In this document: positions 51,201 through 59,428 of the stretch, piece by piece | Position numbering within the stretch: position 1 is the first letter of the stretch | Layout: the number at the start of each line of letters is the position of its first letter | Source of the DNA: Nitrospirota bacterium | GTDB taxonomy: Bacteria; Nitrospirota; Thermodesulfovibrionia; Thermodesulfovibrionales; UBA6898 | DNA length: 64,000 nucleotides | Direction of reading: 5' to 3' | Assembly: GCA_021783515.1 (NCBI GenBank) | Contig: JAJXTV010000002.1 | Coordinates: 62,001-126,000, forward strand | Program-made: the position numbers and the translations under genes | Notes under the pieces: generated by a model | What the model was told of the DNA's origin: nothing | What the model saw: only the letters and a program-made list of their open reading frames with translations | Databases searched by the model: none

Positions 51201-52552
51201 GATTGTTCGGCACGGACGGCATACGGGGAAGGATCAACAGGCATCCGATGAAGCCGGAGAACGTTCTGAGGATCGGTATGGCGGCGGCGATCGTTCTCCG
51301 CAAGGAGCAGCACGGACGGAACATGGTACTGATCGGCAAGGACACGAGGCTTTCGGGGTATATGATCGAAAGCGCGCTCACCTCGGGGATCTGTTCCATG
51401 GGGATGAACGTCACGCTTGTCGGCCCCCTTCCGACGCCGGGCATCGCTTTTCTTGCGAGGACGCTGAGGATCGACGCCGGCATCGTGATCTCCGCGTCCC
51501 ATAACCCGTTTCAGGACAACGGCATCAAATTTTTCTCGCACGAGGGGTTCAAGCTTCCCGACCCGGTCGAAAAAAGGATCGAAGAGCTTGTCGCCGACGA
51601 GTCTCTCGAACGGTACAGGCCGCCCGGGGAAGAGGTGGGGAAGGCCTTCAGGCTCGACGACGCGACCGGCCGCTATATCGAGTATATCAAGTCCACCCTC
51701 AGGAAGGGCATGACCTTCGAGGGGATGAAGGTCGTCGTCGACTGCGCCAACGGGGCCGCCTACAAGACGACGCCGTGGCTCCTGAGGGAACTCGGCGCAG
51801 AGGTGGTCTCTATCCACGACAGGCCCAACGGCATGAATATCAACCTCGCCTGCGGCTCTGTCGACATGAGCGGGATGCAGCGGGCGGTGATCGAACACAA
51901 AGCGGACGCCGGCATCGCCCATGACGGAGACGGCGACCGCACGCTGTTCTGCGACGAAAAAGGCCGGTTTGTCGACGGAGACCAGGTCATGGGGATGTGC
52001 GCGGCGGACATGCAGGCGGCGGGGAGACTCAGGGGAGGGACGGTCGTCGCCACGGTGATGAGCAACCTCGGGCTCGAAAAATTTCTGGAACGCCGGGGCA
52101 TCGGGCTTGTAAGGACGAAGGTGGGAGACCGGTATGTCGTCGAAAGAATGCTCGACGGCGGGTTCAACTTGGGGGGCGAACAGTCCGGGCATATCGTCTT
52201 CCTCGACTTCAATACCACCGGGGACGGCCCCATCACCGCGGTGCAGGTCCTCAGCCTGATGAAGGACAGTAACGCTTCGCTTTCCAGGCTTGCATCGAAG
52301 GTCAGGCTCTTTCCCCAGGTGCTCATGAACGTCGAGGTGGAGAAGAGGCAGGACATCCGGGCCATTCCGGAGATCGAGGAGGCGGTGAAGAAGGCGGAGG
52401 GGCGTCTCGACGGGAGGGGGAGGGTGCTGGTCCGGGCCTCCGGCACGGAGCCGAAGATACGGGTAATGCTCGAGGGCGAGGACCAAAAACTGATCACGAG
52501 GCTCGGAAGGGACATCGCGAAGGTGATCAGGGAGAAGATGCAGCAGGGCTGA
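51197..52552 (+). CDS. glmM: Phosphoglucosamine mutase
   Basis: GlmM converts glucosamine-6-phosphate to glucosamine-1-phosphate for peptidoglycan and LPS precursors. The 451-residue protein has the phosphoserine loop in ISASHNPFQDNG, the metal loop DGDGDRTLF, the sugar-binding GEQSGHIVFLD and the phosphate site RASGTEPKIRVM. In other bacteria GlmM binds and inhibits CdaA, which fits the shared operon. Confidence 0.97.
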   Translation: MRLFGTDGIRGRINRHPMKPENVLRIGMAAAIVLRKEQHGRNMVLIGKDTRLSGYMIESALTSGICSMGMNVTLVGPLPTPGIAFLARTLRIDAGIVISASHNPFQDNGIKFFSHEGFKLPDPVEKRIEELVADESLERYRPPGEEVGKAFRLDDATGRYIEYIKSTLRKGMTFEGMKVVVDCANGAAYKTTPWLLRELGAEVVSIHDRPNGMNINLACGSVDMSGMQRAVIEHKADAGIAHDGDGDRTLFCDEKGRFVDGDQVMGMCAADMQAAGRLRGGTVVATVMSNLGLEKFLERRGIGLVRTKVGDRYVVERMLDGGFNLGGEQSGHIVFLDFNTTGDGPITAVQVLSLMKDSNASLSRLASKVRLFPQVLMNVEVEKRQDIRAIPEIEEAVKKAEGRLDGRGRVLVRASGTEPKIRVMLEGEDQKLITRLGRDIAKVIREKMQQG

Positions 52553-52649
52553 CCTTTTCACGTTTCGCTTTTTGACTTTCGCGGCAGGAAAAGGGGGATC
52601 GGAGCATGGGGGATTGGAGTAAATCGGCATTGCGGCATCCGGCGGTCCG

Positions 52650-54971
52650 ATGCTGAGCTTCGTTTCTTTTATCTCGGGCGTGGTCCTTTTCCATCTCTTT
52701 CGCTATGTCCCCCTGACGGCTGCGCTCCTCGGCCTCTCGGCGGCGCTCTTCTTTCTTGCAAAGAAAAGGCATCTTCTCATTCTCCTGCTCGTTCTGGGGG
52801 CGGCCTACGCCTTTGCGAGATACGCGCCCCAGGCCAGGACATCCGACATCCGGAACAAGGAACTGAGACTTACCGGCAGCTTCGTGCCCCGGCCGGAAAC
52901 AGGGTCTGAAGGCCGGCCGCAGGTTTTCCGGGTGGACGACGCTGTCGATGAGGAGACGGGCGAGGATATCGCGGCATTGCATGAAAAAGAGGTGAGTATT
53001 TTTTCGGAGGTCGATGCCGAGGCAGGGGAGGAATACGAGCTGCTCTTAAAGAGCGGCGGGGACGGGGCGAGGCTGAACCCGGGGGCGGTGTCGCGCGGGA
53101 GGCCCTACGGGACGGTCGTCGCCGCGGAAGGCCTGGGGCCGTCTCCGTTTACGGTAAGGAGATTCTTTGAGGAAAAAAGGGCCGCCATTAACGAGTCTCT
53201 TCTGCGGAAAATCGGAGGGGAGCGGGCGGCGCTCGTCGCTGCCGTGACGACGGGAGAGACCTCCTTCGTAGGGGCCGGCCTCAGGGACGACTTCAACGCG
53301 ACGGGGCTCACCCATCTTCTTAGCATCTCCGGAACCCATTTCGGCCTTTTTTCGGTCGCGATGTTCGGCGCCTTTGCCTTTCTCCTCGGCCGGCTGCCCC
53401 ACAGTCTTCTGCTGCGGCTGACGATGTATCTCACGCCGCGCCAGGCCGCGGCCCTCCTTTGTCTGCCCTTCATGGCCTTCTACCTCGGGCTTTCGGGCGC
53501 GAGCCCGCCGGCCGTGAGGTCCTTCGTTATGATTGCGACTTTTCTCGGGGGGCTTCTCCTCGGAAGGAAAGGCGCATGGCTGAACAGCCTTCTTTTCGCC
53601 GCCTTTCTCCTGACGCTCCTGGACCCCGAAGTGCTCTTCAGCCTTTCGTTTCAGCTGTCCTTTGCCGCGGTCCTCTTTATCGGGTTCGCTGCGGGAGGAA
53701 AAGACGACGAAGACGAGGAGGAGGGCCGTCTGCGCCGTTATGCCAGGAAGAGCCTGGTCATCACCGCCGCGGCGTCCTTCGGCACCGCGCCTCTGGTCGC
53801 GTATCACTTCCATTATTTTTCTCTCGTTTCTCCCCTTTCGAATCTCATCGCCTCTCCTCTTATCGGTTCTGCCCTCGTTCTCCTTTCTCTCGTATCCTCC
53901 TTCGTTTTCCTCCTTACCGGATGGTTTGCCTTTGCCCCGCTCGTCTCCCTGGCGGCCGGACTTTCCGCGGCGGTCGTGCGGGCATTGGCCGGGATCCCTT
54001 TTGCCTCAGTGAGGCTGCCGGCCTTTCCCCCCGTCTTTTGCATATTGTTTTATGCGGGGTTCCTTCCCTATCTCTGCTTCGGCAGGAAAAAGGCCCTGCT
54101 GGTCCTGCCGTTTCTACCCCTCGCAGCGTACGCCGCGGCGCATATGCTCGAAAAAAAAGAGCTGTCAGTCACCTTCCTCGATGTCGGCCAGGGAGATTCC
54201 GCGGTCATCGAATTTCCCGACGGCAGGGTAGTGGTGGTCGACACCGGACGGACCGGAAGGGAGGCCGAGGCGTTTCTCTCCTATGAAGGGGTGGGAGCTA
54301 TCGACGCCGTTGCGGTGACTCACGTTCACCCCGATCATTCGGGCGGACTAAGCCGCCTAATGGAGCGGTTTCACGTCAGGGAGGTATGGGACAGCGGAAG
54401 GATCGTATACCCGGAGGAGATGAGTGGACGCTTTCGGCGAAGGTCGCTTTCTAGGGGGGATATCATCGAAACCGCAGGGGCCGCGATCGCCGTGCTCCAT
54501 CCCTACCCGGAATTCTACGCGTCGGAAGGCAGCGAATACGGCGGGGAGAACGAGTCCTCCCTCGTCCTGAGACTCTCAGGAATAAGGAGTTCGTTTCTCT
54601 TTGCCGGCGATGTCGAAGAAGAGGCTGAAGACGAGATCTCGCAGCTCGGAAAATGGTGCAGGGCGGATGTCCTGAAGGTACCCCATCACGGCAGCGCCAC
54701 ATCTGCGCACGAAGGATTCCTCTCTGCGGTATCGCCTGAGGCGGCGGTGATATCTGTGGGCAGGGACAATTCCTTCGGCCACCCGTCAGCCGACGCGCTG
54801 GGAAGACTCTCGGGCATAAAGGTCTACAGGACCGATCTCGACGGCGCGGTGAAGATGACCGAAACCCAGTCGGGCCTGTCAGTGAAGACCTGCAGGGAAT
54901 TCGTTTTCGAAGAGGCGCGCGGCCCGGCGGCGGAGTGGAGGAATATCCGGCGGCTTTTTTCGAGGTGGTGA
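52650..54971 (+). CDS. comEC: ComEC/Rec2-family DNA uptake channel
   Basis: ComEC forms the inner-membrane channel for single-stranded DNA in natural transformation. The 773-residue protein is the complete three-domain form: N-terminal helices and OB-like domain (1-180), the Competence membrane domain with LLSISGTHFGLF and YLGLSGASPPAVRSF (about 200-490), and a C-terminal metallo-beta-lactamase domain with FLDVGQGDSAVI and VTHVHPDHSGG (about 500-740). The ATG lacks a clear ribosome site. No other com or pil genes are in the window. Confidence 0.95.
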   Translation: MLSFVSFISGVVLFHLFRYVPLTAALLGLSAALFFLAKKRHLLILLLVLGAAYAFARYAPQARTSDIRNKELRLTGSFVPRPETGSEGRPQVFRVDDAVDEETGEDIAALHEKEVSIFSEVDAEAGEEYELLLKSGGDGARLNPGAVSRGRPYGTVVAAEGLGPSPFTVRRFFEEKRAAINESLLRKIGGERAALVAAVTTGETSFVGAGLRDDFNATGLTHLLSISGTHFGLFSVAMFGAFAFLLGRLPHSLLLRLTMYLTPRQAAALLCLPFMAFYLGLSGASPPAVRSFVMIATFLGGLLLGRKGAWLNSLLFAAFLLTLLDPEVLFSLSFQLSFAAVLFIGFAAGGKDDEDEEEGRLRRYARKSLVITAAASFGTAPLVAYHFHYFSLVSPLSNLIASPLIGSALVLLSLVSSFVFLLTGWFAFAPLVSLAAGLSAAVVRALAGIPFASVRLPAFPPVFCILFYAGFLPYLCFGRKKALLVLPFLPLAAYAAAHMLEKKELSVTFLDVGQGDSAVIEFPDGRVVVVDTGRTGREAEAFLSYEGVGAIDAVAVTHVHPDHSGGLSRLMERFHVREVWDSGRIVYPEEMSGRFRRRSLSRGDIIETAGAAIAVLHPYPEFYASEGSEYGGENESSLVLRLSGIRSSFLFAGDVEEEAEDEISQLGKWCRADVLKVPHHGSATSAHEGFLSAVSPEAAVISVGRDNSFGHPSADALGRLSGIKVYRTDLDGAVKMTETQSGLSVKTCREFVFEEARGPAAEWRNIRRLFSRW

Positions 54972-55081
54972 ATTTACCCGGGGGGCAGAACCTCCCGCAT
55001 TTCTTCAAATGGCATAGCGAAAACCCCGGGGTGTCCGGCACCGCCCATGGGCAGCGGAGATTGGCGAATTGCCCGGGCGAA
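54972..55081. other. Spacer between convergent comEC and hemB
   Basis: 110 bases without ORF. No hairpin with a T-tract was found on either strand. Confidence 0.4.
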
Positions 55082-56053
55082 CTACCTGTTGAGTACCTTC
55101 GCGGCTTCTTTAGCGAAGTAGGTGAGGATCAGATCGGCCCCCGCCCTCTTGATAGACGTGAGCATCTCCATCATCGCCCGCTCTTCATCGATCCATCCGA
55201 GCTTCGCCGCCGCCTTTATCACGGAGTATTCTCCGCTGACGTTATACGCGGCAACAGGGAGATCGAAGCTCTCCCGCACGTCCGAGATGATGTCGAGATA
55301 GGTCATCGCCGGCTTCACCATCACGATGTCGGCGCCCTCCTCGATGTCGAGCGCCACCTCCCTGAGCGCCTCGCGCCTGTTCGCCGGGTCCATTTGATAA
55401 GAGCGCCTGTCTCCGAACTCGGGCGTGGATTCGGCCGCTTCACGGAAGGGGCCGTAGAAGGCGGATGCGTACTTGGCCGCATAGCTCATGACCGGCGTCC
55501 CCGCGAAGCCCTCCTGGTCCAGTGCGCTGCGGATCGCGCCGACCCTTCCGTCCATCATGTCCGAGGGCGCCACCATGTCGGCGCCGGCCTTCGCATGCGA
55601 CACTGCCTCACGCGCAAGGAGCTCGAGCGTCGCATCGTTCGTGACGTCTCCGTCTTCGATGATCCCGCAATGGCCGTGGCTGGTATATTCGCACATGCAC
55701 ACATCGGTGATGACGTAAAGCTCCGGGACCTTGTTCTTGATCTCCCCGATCGCCTTCTGGACGACGCCGTGGGGGTCGTAAGCCCCCGACCCTATCTCGT
55801 CCTTATGCTCCGGGATGCCGAAGAGGATGACGGAGGGGATGCCGAGCGACCGGACCTCTTTTGCGTGGCGGACGATCATGTCGACCGACTCCTGGAAGCA
55901 GCCGGGCATCGACGTGATCTCCTTGCGGACCTTTTTGCCGTAGGTTACGAAGAGGGGGTAGATGAAATCGTCAGGGGAAAGGGAGGTCTCCCTCACCATT
56001 CTCCTGACGATCTCGTTTTTTCTGAGTCTTCTCGGCCTGTGAGAAGGGAACAT
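55082..56053 (-). CDS. hemB: Delta-aminolevulinic acid dehydratase (porphobilinogen synthase)
   Basis: HemB joins two 5-aminolevulinates into porphobilinogen in heme synthesis. The 323-residue protein is complete, with the zinc-type cysteine site in [13 protein letters not shown], the active-site lysines in [13 protein letters not shown] and [10 protein letters not shown], and [14 protein letters not shown]. The start [14 protein letters not shown] matches the family although no Shine-Dalgarno precedes it. It lies 17 bases after the HesB-like gene on the same strand, so coupling may drive its translation. Confidence 0.96.
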   Translation of the reverse strand: MFPSHRPRRLRKNEIVRRMVRETSLSPDDFIYPLFVTYGKKVRKEITSMPGCFQESVDMIVRHAKEVRSLGIPSVILFGIPEHKDEIGSGAYDPHGVVQKAIGEIKNKVPELYVITDVCMCEYTSHGHCGIIEDGDVTNDATLELLAREAVSHAKAGADMVAPSDMMDGRVGAIRSALDQEGFAGTPVMSYAAKYASAFYGPFREAAESTPEFGDRRSYQMDPANRREALREVALDIEEGADIVMVKPAMTYLDIISDVRESFDLPVAAYNVSGEYSVIKAAAKLGWIDEERAMMEMLTSIKRAGADLILTYFAKEAAKVLNR

Positions 56054-56070
56054 TGAGGAATGGGCGCGGT

Positions 56071-56418
56071 TTACCCGCAGGAGCTGCAGCCGGAGGAACC
56101 GGACCCGCAGCTGGAGCCGGAACCGCAGGAAGGCGCCTCGCCCCCGTTGATCACGAAGCCCTCGCCCTGGGGGGTCTTCACGTAGTCGATCTCCCTGTTG
56201 CTGAGGCTCGCAAAGGCCTCCTGGTCGACGAAGACTTTCAGCCCGTTCTTTTCGACGGTCTTGTCGCCTTCCTTCGGGTTTTCGTCTATGTCCATGCCGT
56301 AGCTCGGCCCGCAGCAGCCGGCGCCGTGGATGAATACCCTGAGGCCCCAGCCCTCCTTGCCCTCAGCCTTCAAAATCTCTTTTGCCTTTTCGGCGGCGTT
56401 ATCAGATACAGTCAACAC
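56071..56418 (-). CDS. HesB/IscA-like protein with Cys/Gly-rich tail
   Basis: A 115-residue protein. I start it at the GTG with GGAGG seven bases upstream, not at the track's ATG. The fold matches HesB/IscA ([48 protein letters not shown]). The canonical C-terminal CGCG-x-SF motif of A-type Fe-S carriers is absent; instead the end is [18 protein letters not shown]. It therefore may carry a metal or cluster in a different way. It heads an operon with hemB. Similar HesB-like proteins in other anaerobes are uncharacterised. Confidence 0.82.
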   Translation of the reverse strand: MLTVSDNAAEKAKEILKAEGKEGWGLRVFIHGAGCCGPSYGMDIDENPKEGDKTVEKNGLKVFVDQEAFASLSNREIDYVKTPQGEGFVINGGEAPSCGSGSSCGSGSSGCSSCG

Positions 56419-56448
56419 GGTAAAACCTCCATTTGATGTGATGTTTTT

Positions 56449-56478
56449 AGGATAAGAGATACCCGTCCGAAAAAGCAA
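56449..56478 (-). promoter_or_regulatory. Promoter of the hesB-like/hemB operon
   Basis: On the minus strand TTGCTT and TATCCT are separated by 18 bases, about 30 bases before the GTG. A 9-bp GC stem with one bulge (GCCG-ACCCC side) lies directly upstream at about 56479-56507. Confidence 0.5.
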
Positions 56479-56523
56479 GCCGACCCCGCTGGAAGGGGGG
56501 TCCGGCTATGACACCGGGGCCGA

Positions 56524-56556
56524 TTGACAACGGCCGAAAAGAAGTTTTAATATAAT
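56524..56556 (+). promoter_or_regulatory. Promoter of the glutamate synthase operon
   Basis: A perfect TTGACA is followed by TTAATA after 17 bases and by a perfect TATAAT after 21 bases. The hexamers are good but the spacing is ambiguous; the start point would lie near 56560-56565. Confidence 0.55.
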
Positions 56557-56590
56557 GTCTGCCGAGTGACGCAGATGTAAATACGCCCTG

Positions 56591-56634
56591 AACGCCTTGC
56601 ACAACCGGCGGGTTGGAAGGCGTTTTTTTAACGC
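56591..56634 (+). promoter_or_regulatory. Putative transcription attenuator in the glutamate synthase leader
   Basis: AACGCCTT pairs with AAGGCGTT (8 bp), enclosing an inner CAACC-GGCG-GGTTG stem, and runs into seven T: a textbook intrinsic terminator. It stands after the promoter and 39 bases before the first operon gene, with no gene in between. The 3' arm GCGTT can instead pair with AACGC just after the T-run (56630-56634), which would break the terminator. This is the arrangement of an attenuator or small riboswitch. Confidence 0.65.
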
Positions 56635-56672
56635 TGAAATCACCGGCGAAACCGACAAAGAGTGAGGATGGA

Positions 56673-57782
56673 ATGTGTCGATTAGCAGCAATAACATCTT
56701 CTGAATATATCTCTCCCATGGAGCCGATCCTTGCCCTCGAGACGATGAAAGAGGGTCATGACGGTTCCGGCCTGGGGCTGACGCTGAAGGACCTGGGCGG
56801 CGAATTCGCGAAACTCAAGAAATATCCGGTCCTCTCCGGCATCTGCTCCAGGGACGGGAAGAAACTGCTCGATGACTACATGAAACGCGCCGGCTTTCGC
56901 CTGAAGCACGAGTGGACGCCGAAGATCGCGCCGAAAAAGGGCGTCGTGGCGAGGGACCATTATTTCGCCCGCGCATACGACTATCCCGCCTCCTGCGCGA
57001 ATTTGCCGATGAAGGCGAAGGAAGACCTTCTCATGAATACGAGGCTCGCCCTCCGCTGTCTGGGCGAGAAGGACGAATCGATTTTCGCCTTCTCTTTTTA
57101 CCCCGACGTGATCACGCTGAAGGAGGTGGGAGACCCTCTCGAGGTGGCTGAGTTCTTCGGCCTCGACAGGGACAGGATCAGCGCGAAGATCGTGCTCGCC
57201 CAGGGAAGGCAGAACACGAACTACGCGATCTATCTTTACGCCTGCCATCCGTTTTTCATCCAGGGCTTTTGCTCGATGACCAACGGCGAGAACACCGCCT
57301 TCGTGCCGATCAGGGAATATCTGTCGGGCAGGGGTTTCCCCGGCTACATGGGCTACAACAGCGACAGCGAGGTATTCACGCATATATTGCATTACACGGT
57401 CCGTCAGCTCGGCTATCCGCTCCATTATTATAAGGACGTGATCACGCCGCTGAAGGCTGCCGAGATCGACCGCCGCCCCGACGCGGGCGCGGTGAGGCTG
57501 ATGAAGCAGTCTCTCCGTTCGCTCTGCATCGACGGGCCGAACATGGTGATCGGATTTACGCCCGACGGCACCTGTTTCATGGTGCAGGACTCCAAGAAGC
57601 TGCGGCCCGGCGTCGTCGGAGGTGCGAAGGGCAAGTATGCCCTCATGTCCGAGGAATGCGGCGTCGACAGGGCGATCCCGGAGAGGGAGAGGGCAAAAGA
57701 CATATTCCCGATGAAATACGATATGGTCATCGTTTCGCCGGACGCGCAGGAGGTACGGGTATGGAACCAGCAGCAGGGGTAA
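56673..57782 (+). CDS. Glutamate synthase, glutamine amidotransferase subunit
   Basis: The class II amidotransferase part of a split, archaeal-type glutamate synthase: it hydrolyses glutamine and passes ammonia on. The start is set by the catalytic Cys directly after Met (MCRLAAITSSEYISP), with GAGG upstream; the 20 extra residues in the track cross the attenuator. At 369 residues it is the usual size, with HDGSGLGLTLKD and GRQNTNYAIY as family blocks. It overlaps the next gene by 22 bases; the three genes form one operon for nitrogen assimilation. Confidence 0.88.
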   Translation: MCRLAAITSSEYISPMEPILALETMKEGHDGSGLGLTLKDLGGEFAKLKKYPVLSGICSRDGKKLLDDYMKRAGFRLKHEWTPKIAPKKGVVARDHYFARAYDYPASCANLPMKAKEDLLMNTRLALRCLGEKDESIFAFSFYPDVITLKEVGDPLEVAEFFGLDRDRISAKIVLAQGRQNTNYAIYLYACHPFFIQGFCSMTNGENTAFVPIREYLSGRGFPGYMGYNSDSEVFTHILHYTVRQLGYPLHYYKDVITPLKAAEIDRRPDAGAVRLMKQSLRSLCIDGPNMVIGFTPDGTCFMVQDSKKLRPGVVGGAKGKYALMSEECGVDRAIPERERAKDIFPMKYDMVIVSPDAQEVRVWNQQQG

Positions 57783-59428
57783 GGCTCGACAACAACCATA
57801 AGCTCTCGCTGAGGGAATTCCCTTATATCGTCCGCTGGCGGGACGACCGCTGCAAGCGCTGCGGCAGATGCACGGCGGTATGTCCGGTGAAGGCGATCGA
57901 GGCGACGGTCAAGGTGCAACGCACCGTGACGTCCTCCGGGGCCGTGCCGACGCCTACCGCGGTGAGGACCGTCACCCAGGTCGTCGAGCAGGTGACCGAT
58001 ATGGAGCGCTACTGCGTCGGCTGCGGCAGCTGCACGCTCGTCTGTCCGAACGAGGCGATCGAGCCGGAGTTCAACCCCCAGAACAAGCTCCTCCACTATA
58101 AGAACAAGGGCGGCGATGCCTATAAGCGCGGCGGAAGGAGAAACGACCCTGCGCTATCGACCCTCGACAGGCTGAAATTCACGAGGATCTCGATGCTGAC
58201 CGACCCTGCGCTAGATGCCGGCAGGCACGAGTTCAGGGTGCGCTCGCTCCTTGGCAGGGTCCTGCCGCCGGAGGAACTCCCCCTCGTGATGGAAAACGGA
58301 AGACTGGCCGTCGACAAGTCCTCCGGGAAGTTCATCCCGCCGGTGAGGGAGATCTTCCCGATCATGATCGGCAGCATGTCGATCGGCGCTCTCTCCCCGC
58401 CGATGTGGGAAGGCCTCGCGATGGGCGTGGCGTACCTCAACGAAGTGGAAAACATCCCGGTGGTGATGTGCTCGGGCGAGGGCGGAATGTCGCCCAGGCT
58501 CCTGAGGTCGAAGTACCTGAAGTACTTCATCATCCAGATCGCCTCGGGCTATTTCGGATGGGACGAGATCGTGCGGGCGATCCCGCATATGGTCGAGGAC
58601 CCGGCGGCGATCGAGATCAAATACGGCCAGGGCGCGAAGCCCGGAGACGGCGGCCTGCTGATGGCCCAGAAGGTGCTTAAGCTGATCGCCAAGATCAGGG
58701 GCGTGCCCCAGTTCGTGGACCTCGCCTCCCCGCCGACGCACCAGACGAAGTACTCGATCGAGGAGGCGGTGGCGAAGATGATCCAGTCGATGTCGATGGC
58801 CTGGGGCTTCCGCGTGCCGGTCTATCCGAAGATCTCCGGGACGAAGACCGCCAAGGCGGTGCTGAACAACCTGGCGAGAAACCCTTACGCCGCCGGCCTC
58901 TGCATCGACGGCGAAGACGGCGGCACCGGGGCGGCCTACAACGTCTCGATGGACAAGATGGGACATCCGATCGCATCGAACCTTCGGGAGTGCTATCTCG
59001 ACCTCGTCAAACAGGGCAAGCAGAACGAGCTCCCGCTCATCGCGGCGGGCGGCATAGGCAAGAAGGGCAACCTCGCGGCGAACGCGGCGGCGCTGATCAT
59101 GCTCGGCGCGTCGGCGGTCGCGATCGGCAAGTATATCATGCAGACTGCGGCCGACTGTTTCGGCGACGAATACAACCGGTGCAACCTCTGCAATACCGGC
59201 AAGTGCCCGCGCGGCATCACGACGCAGGACCCGAAGCTCTACCGGAGGCTCGACTCCGACAAGGTCGCGGAGCGGGTCGTCGAGGTCTTTAAGTCCGCCG
59301 ACGTCGAGCTGAGGAAGATATTCGCCCCGATGGGGAGGTCGACCGAGATCCCGATCGGCATGTCCGACGGGCTGAGCATCGACGACAAGGCGATCGCAGA
59401 GAGACTGGGTATCAGCTATGCCTGCTAA
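57761..59428 (+). CDS. gltB: Glutamate synthase, FMN-binding synthase subunit with ferredoxin domain
   Basis: A 555-residue subunit. I start it at the ATG MEPAAGVRL, seven bases after AGGAGG and inside the previous gene's 3' end. Residues about 22-120 carry two [4Fe-4S] motifs (CKRCGRCTAVCP and CVGCGSCTLVCP). The FMN barrel has IMIGSMSIGALS, GDGGLLMAQKV, GEDGGTGAAY and the synthase's Fe-S motif CNLCNTGKCPRGITTQDP. It forms glutamate from 2-oxoglutarate and ammonia. The ferredoxin part suggests electrons from a ferredoxin or from the partner subunit. Confidence 0.93.
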   Translation: MEPAAGVRLDNNHKLSLREFPYIVRWRDDRCKRCGRCTAVCPVKAIEATVKVQRTVTSSGAVPTPTAVRTVTQVVEQVTDMERYCVGCGSCTLVCPNEAIEPEFNPQNKLLHYKNKGGDAYKRGGRRNDPALSTLDRLKFTRISMLTDPALDAGRHEFRVRSLLGRVLPPEELPLVMENGRLAVDKSSGKFIPPVREIFPIMIGSMSIGALSPPMWEGLAMGVAYLNEVENIPVVMCSGEGGMSPRLLRSKYLKYFIIQIASGYFGWDEIVRAIPHMVEDPAAIEIKYGQGAKPGDGGLLMAQKVLKLIAKIRGVPQFVDLASPPTHQTKYSIEEAVAKMIQSMSMAWGFRVPVYPKISGTKTAKAVLNNLARNPYAAGLCIDGEDGGTGAAYNVSMDKMGHPIASNLRECYLDLVKQGKQNELPLIAAGGIGKKGNLAANAAALIMLGASAVAIGKYIMQTAADCFGDEYNRCNLCNTGKCPRGITTQDPKLYRRLDSDKVAERVVEVFKSADVELRKIFAPMGRSTEIPIGMSDGLSIDDKAIAERLGISYAC

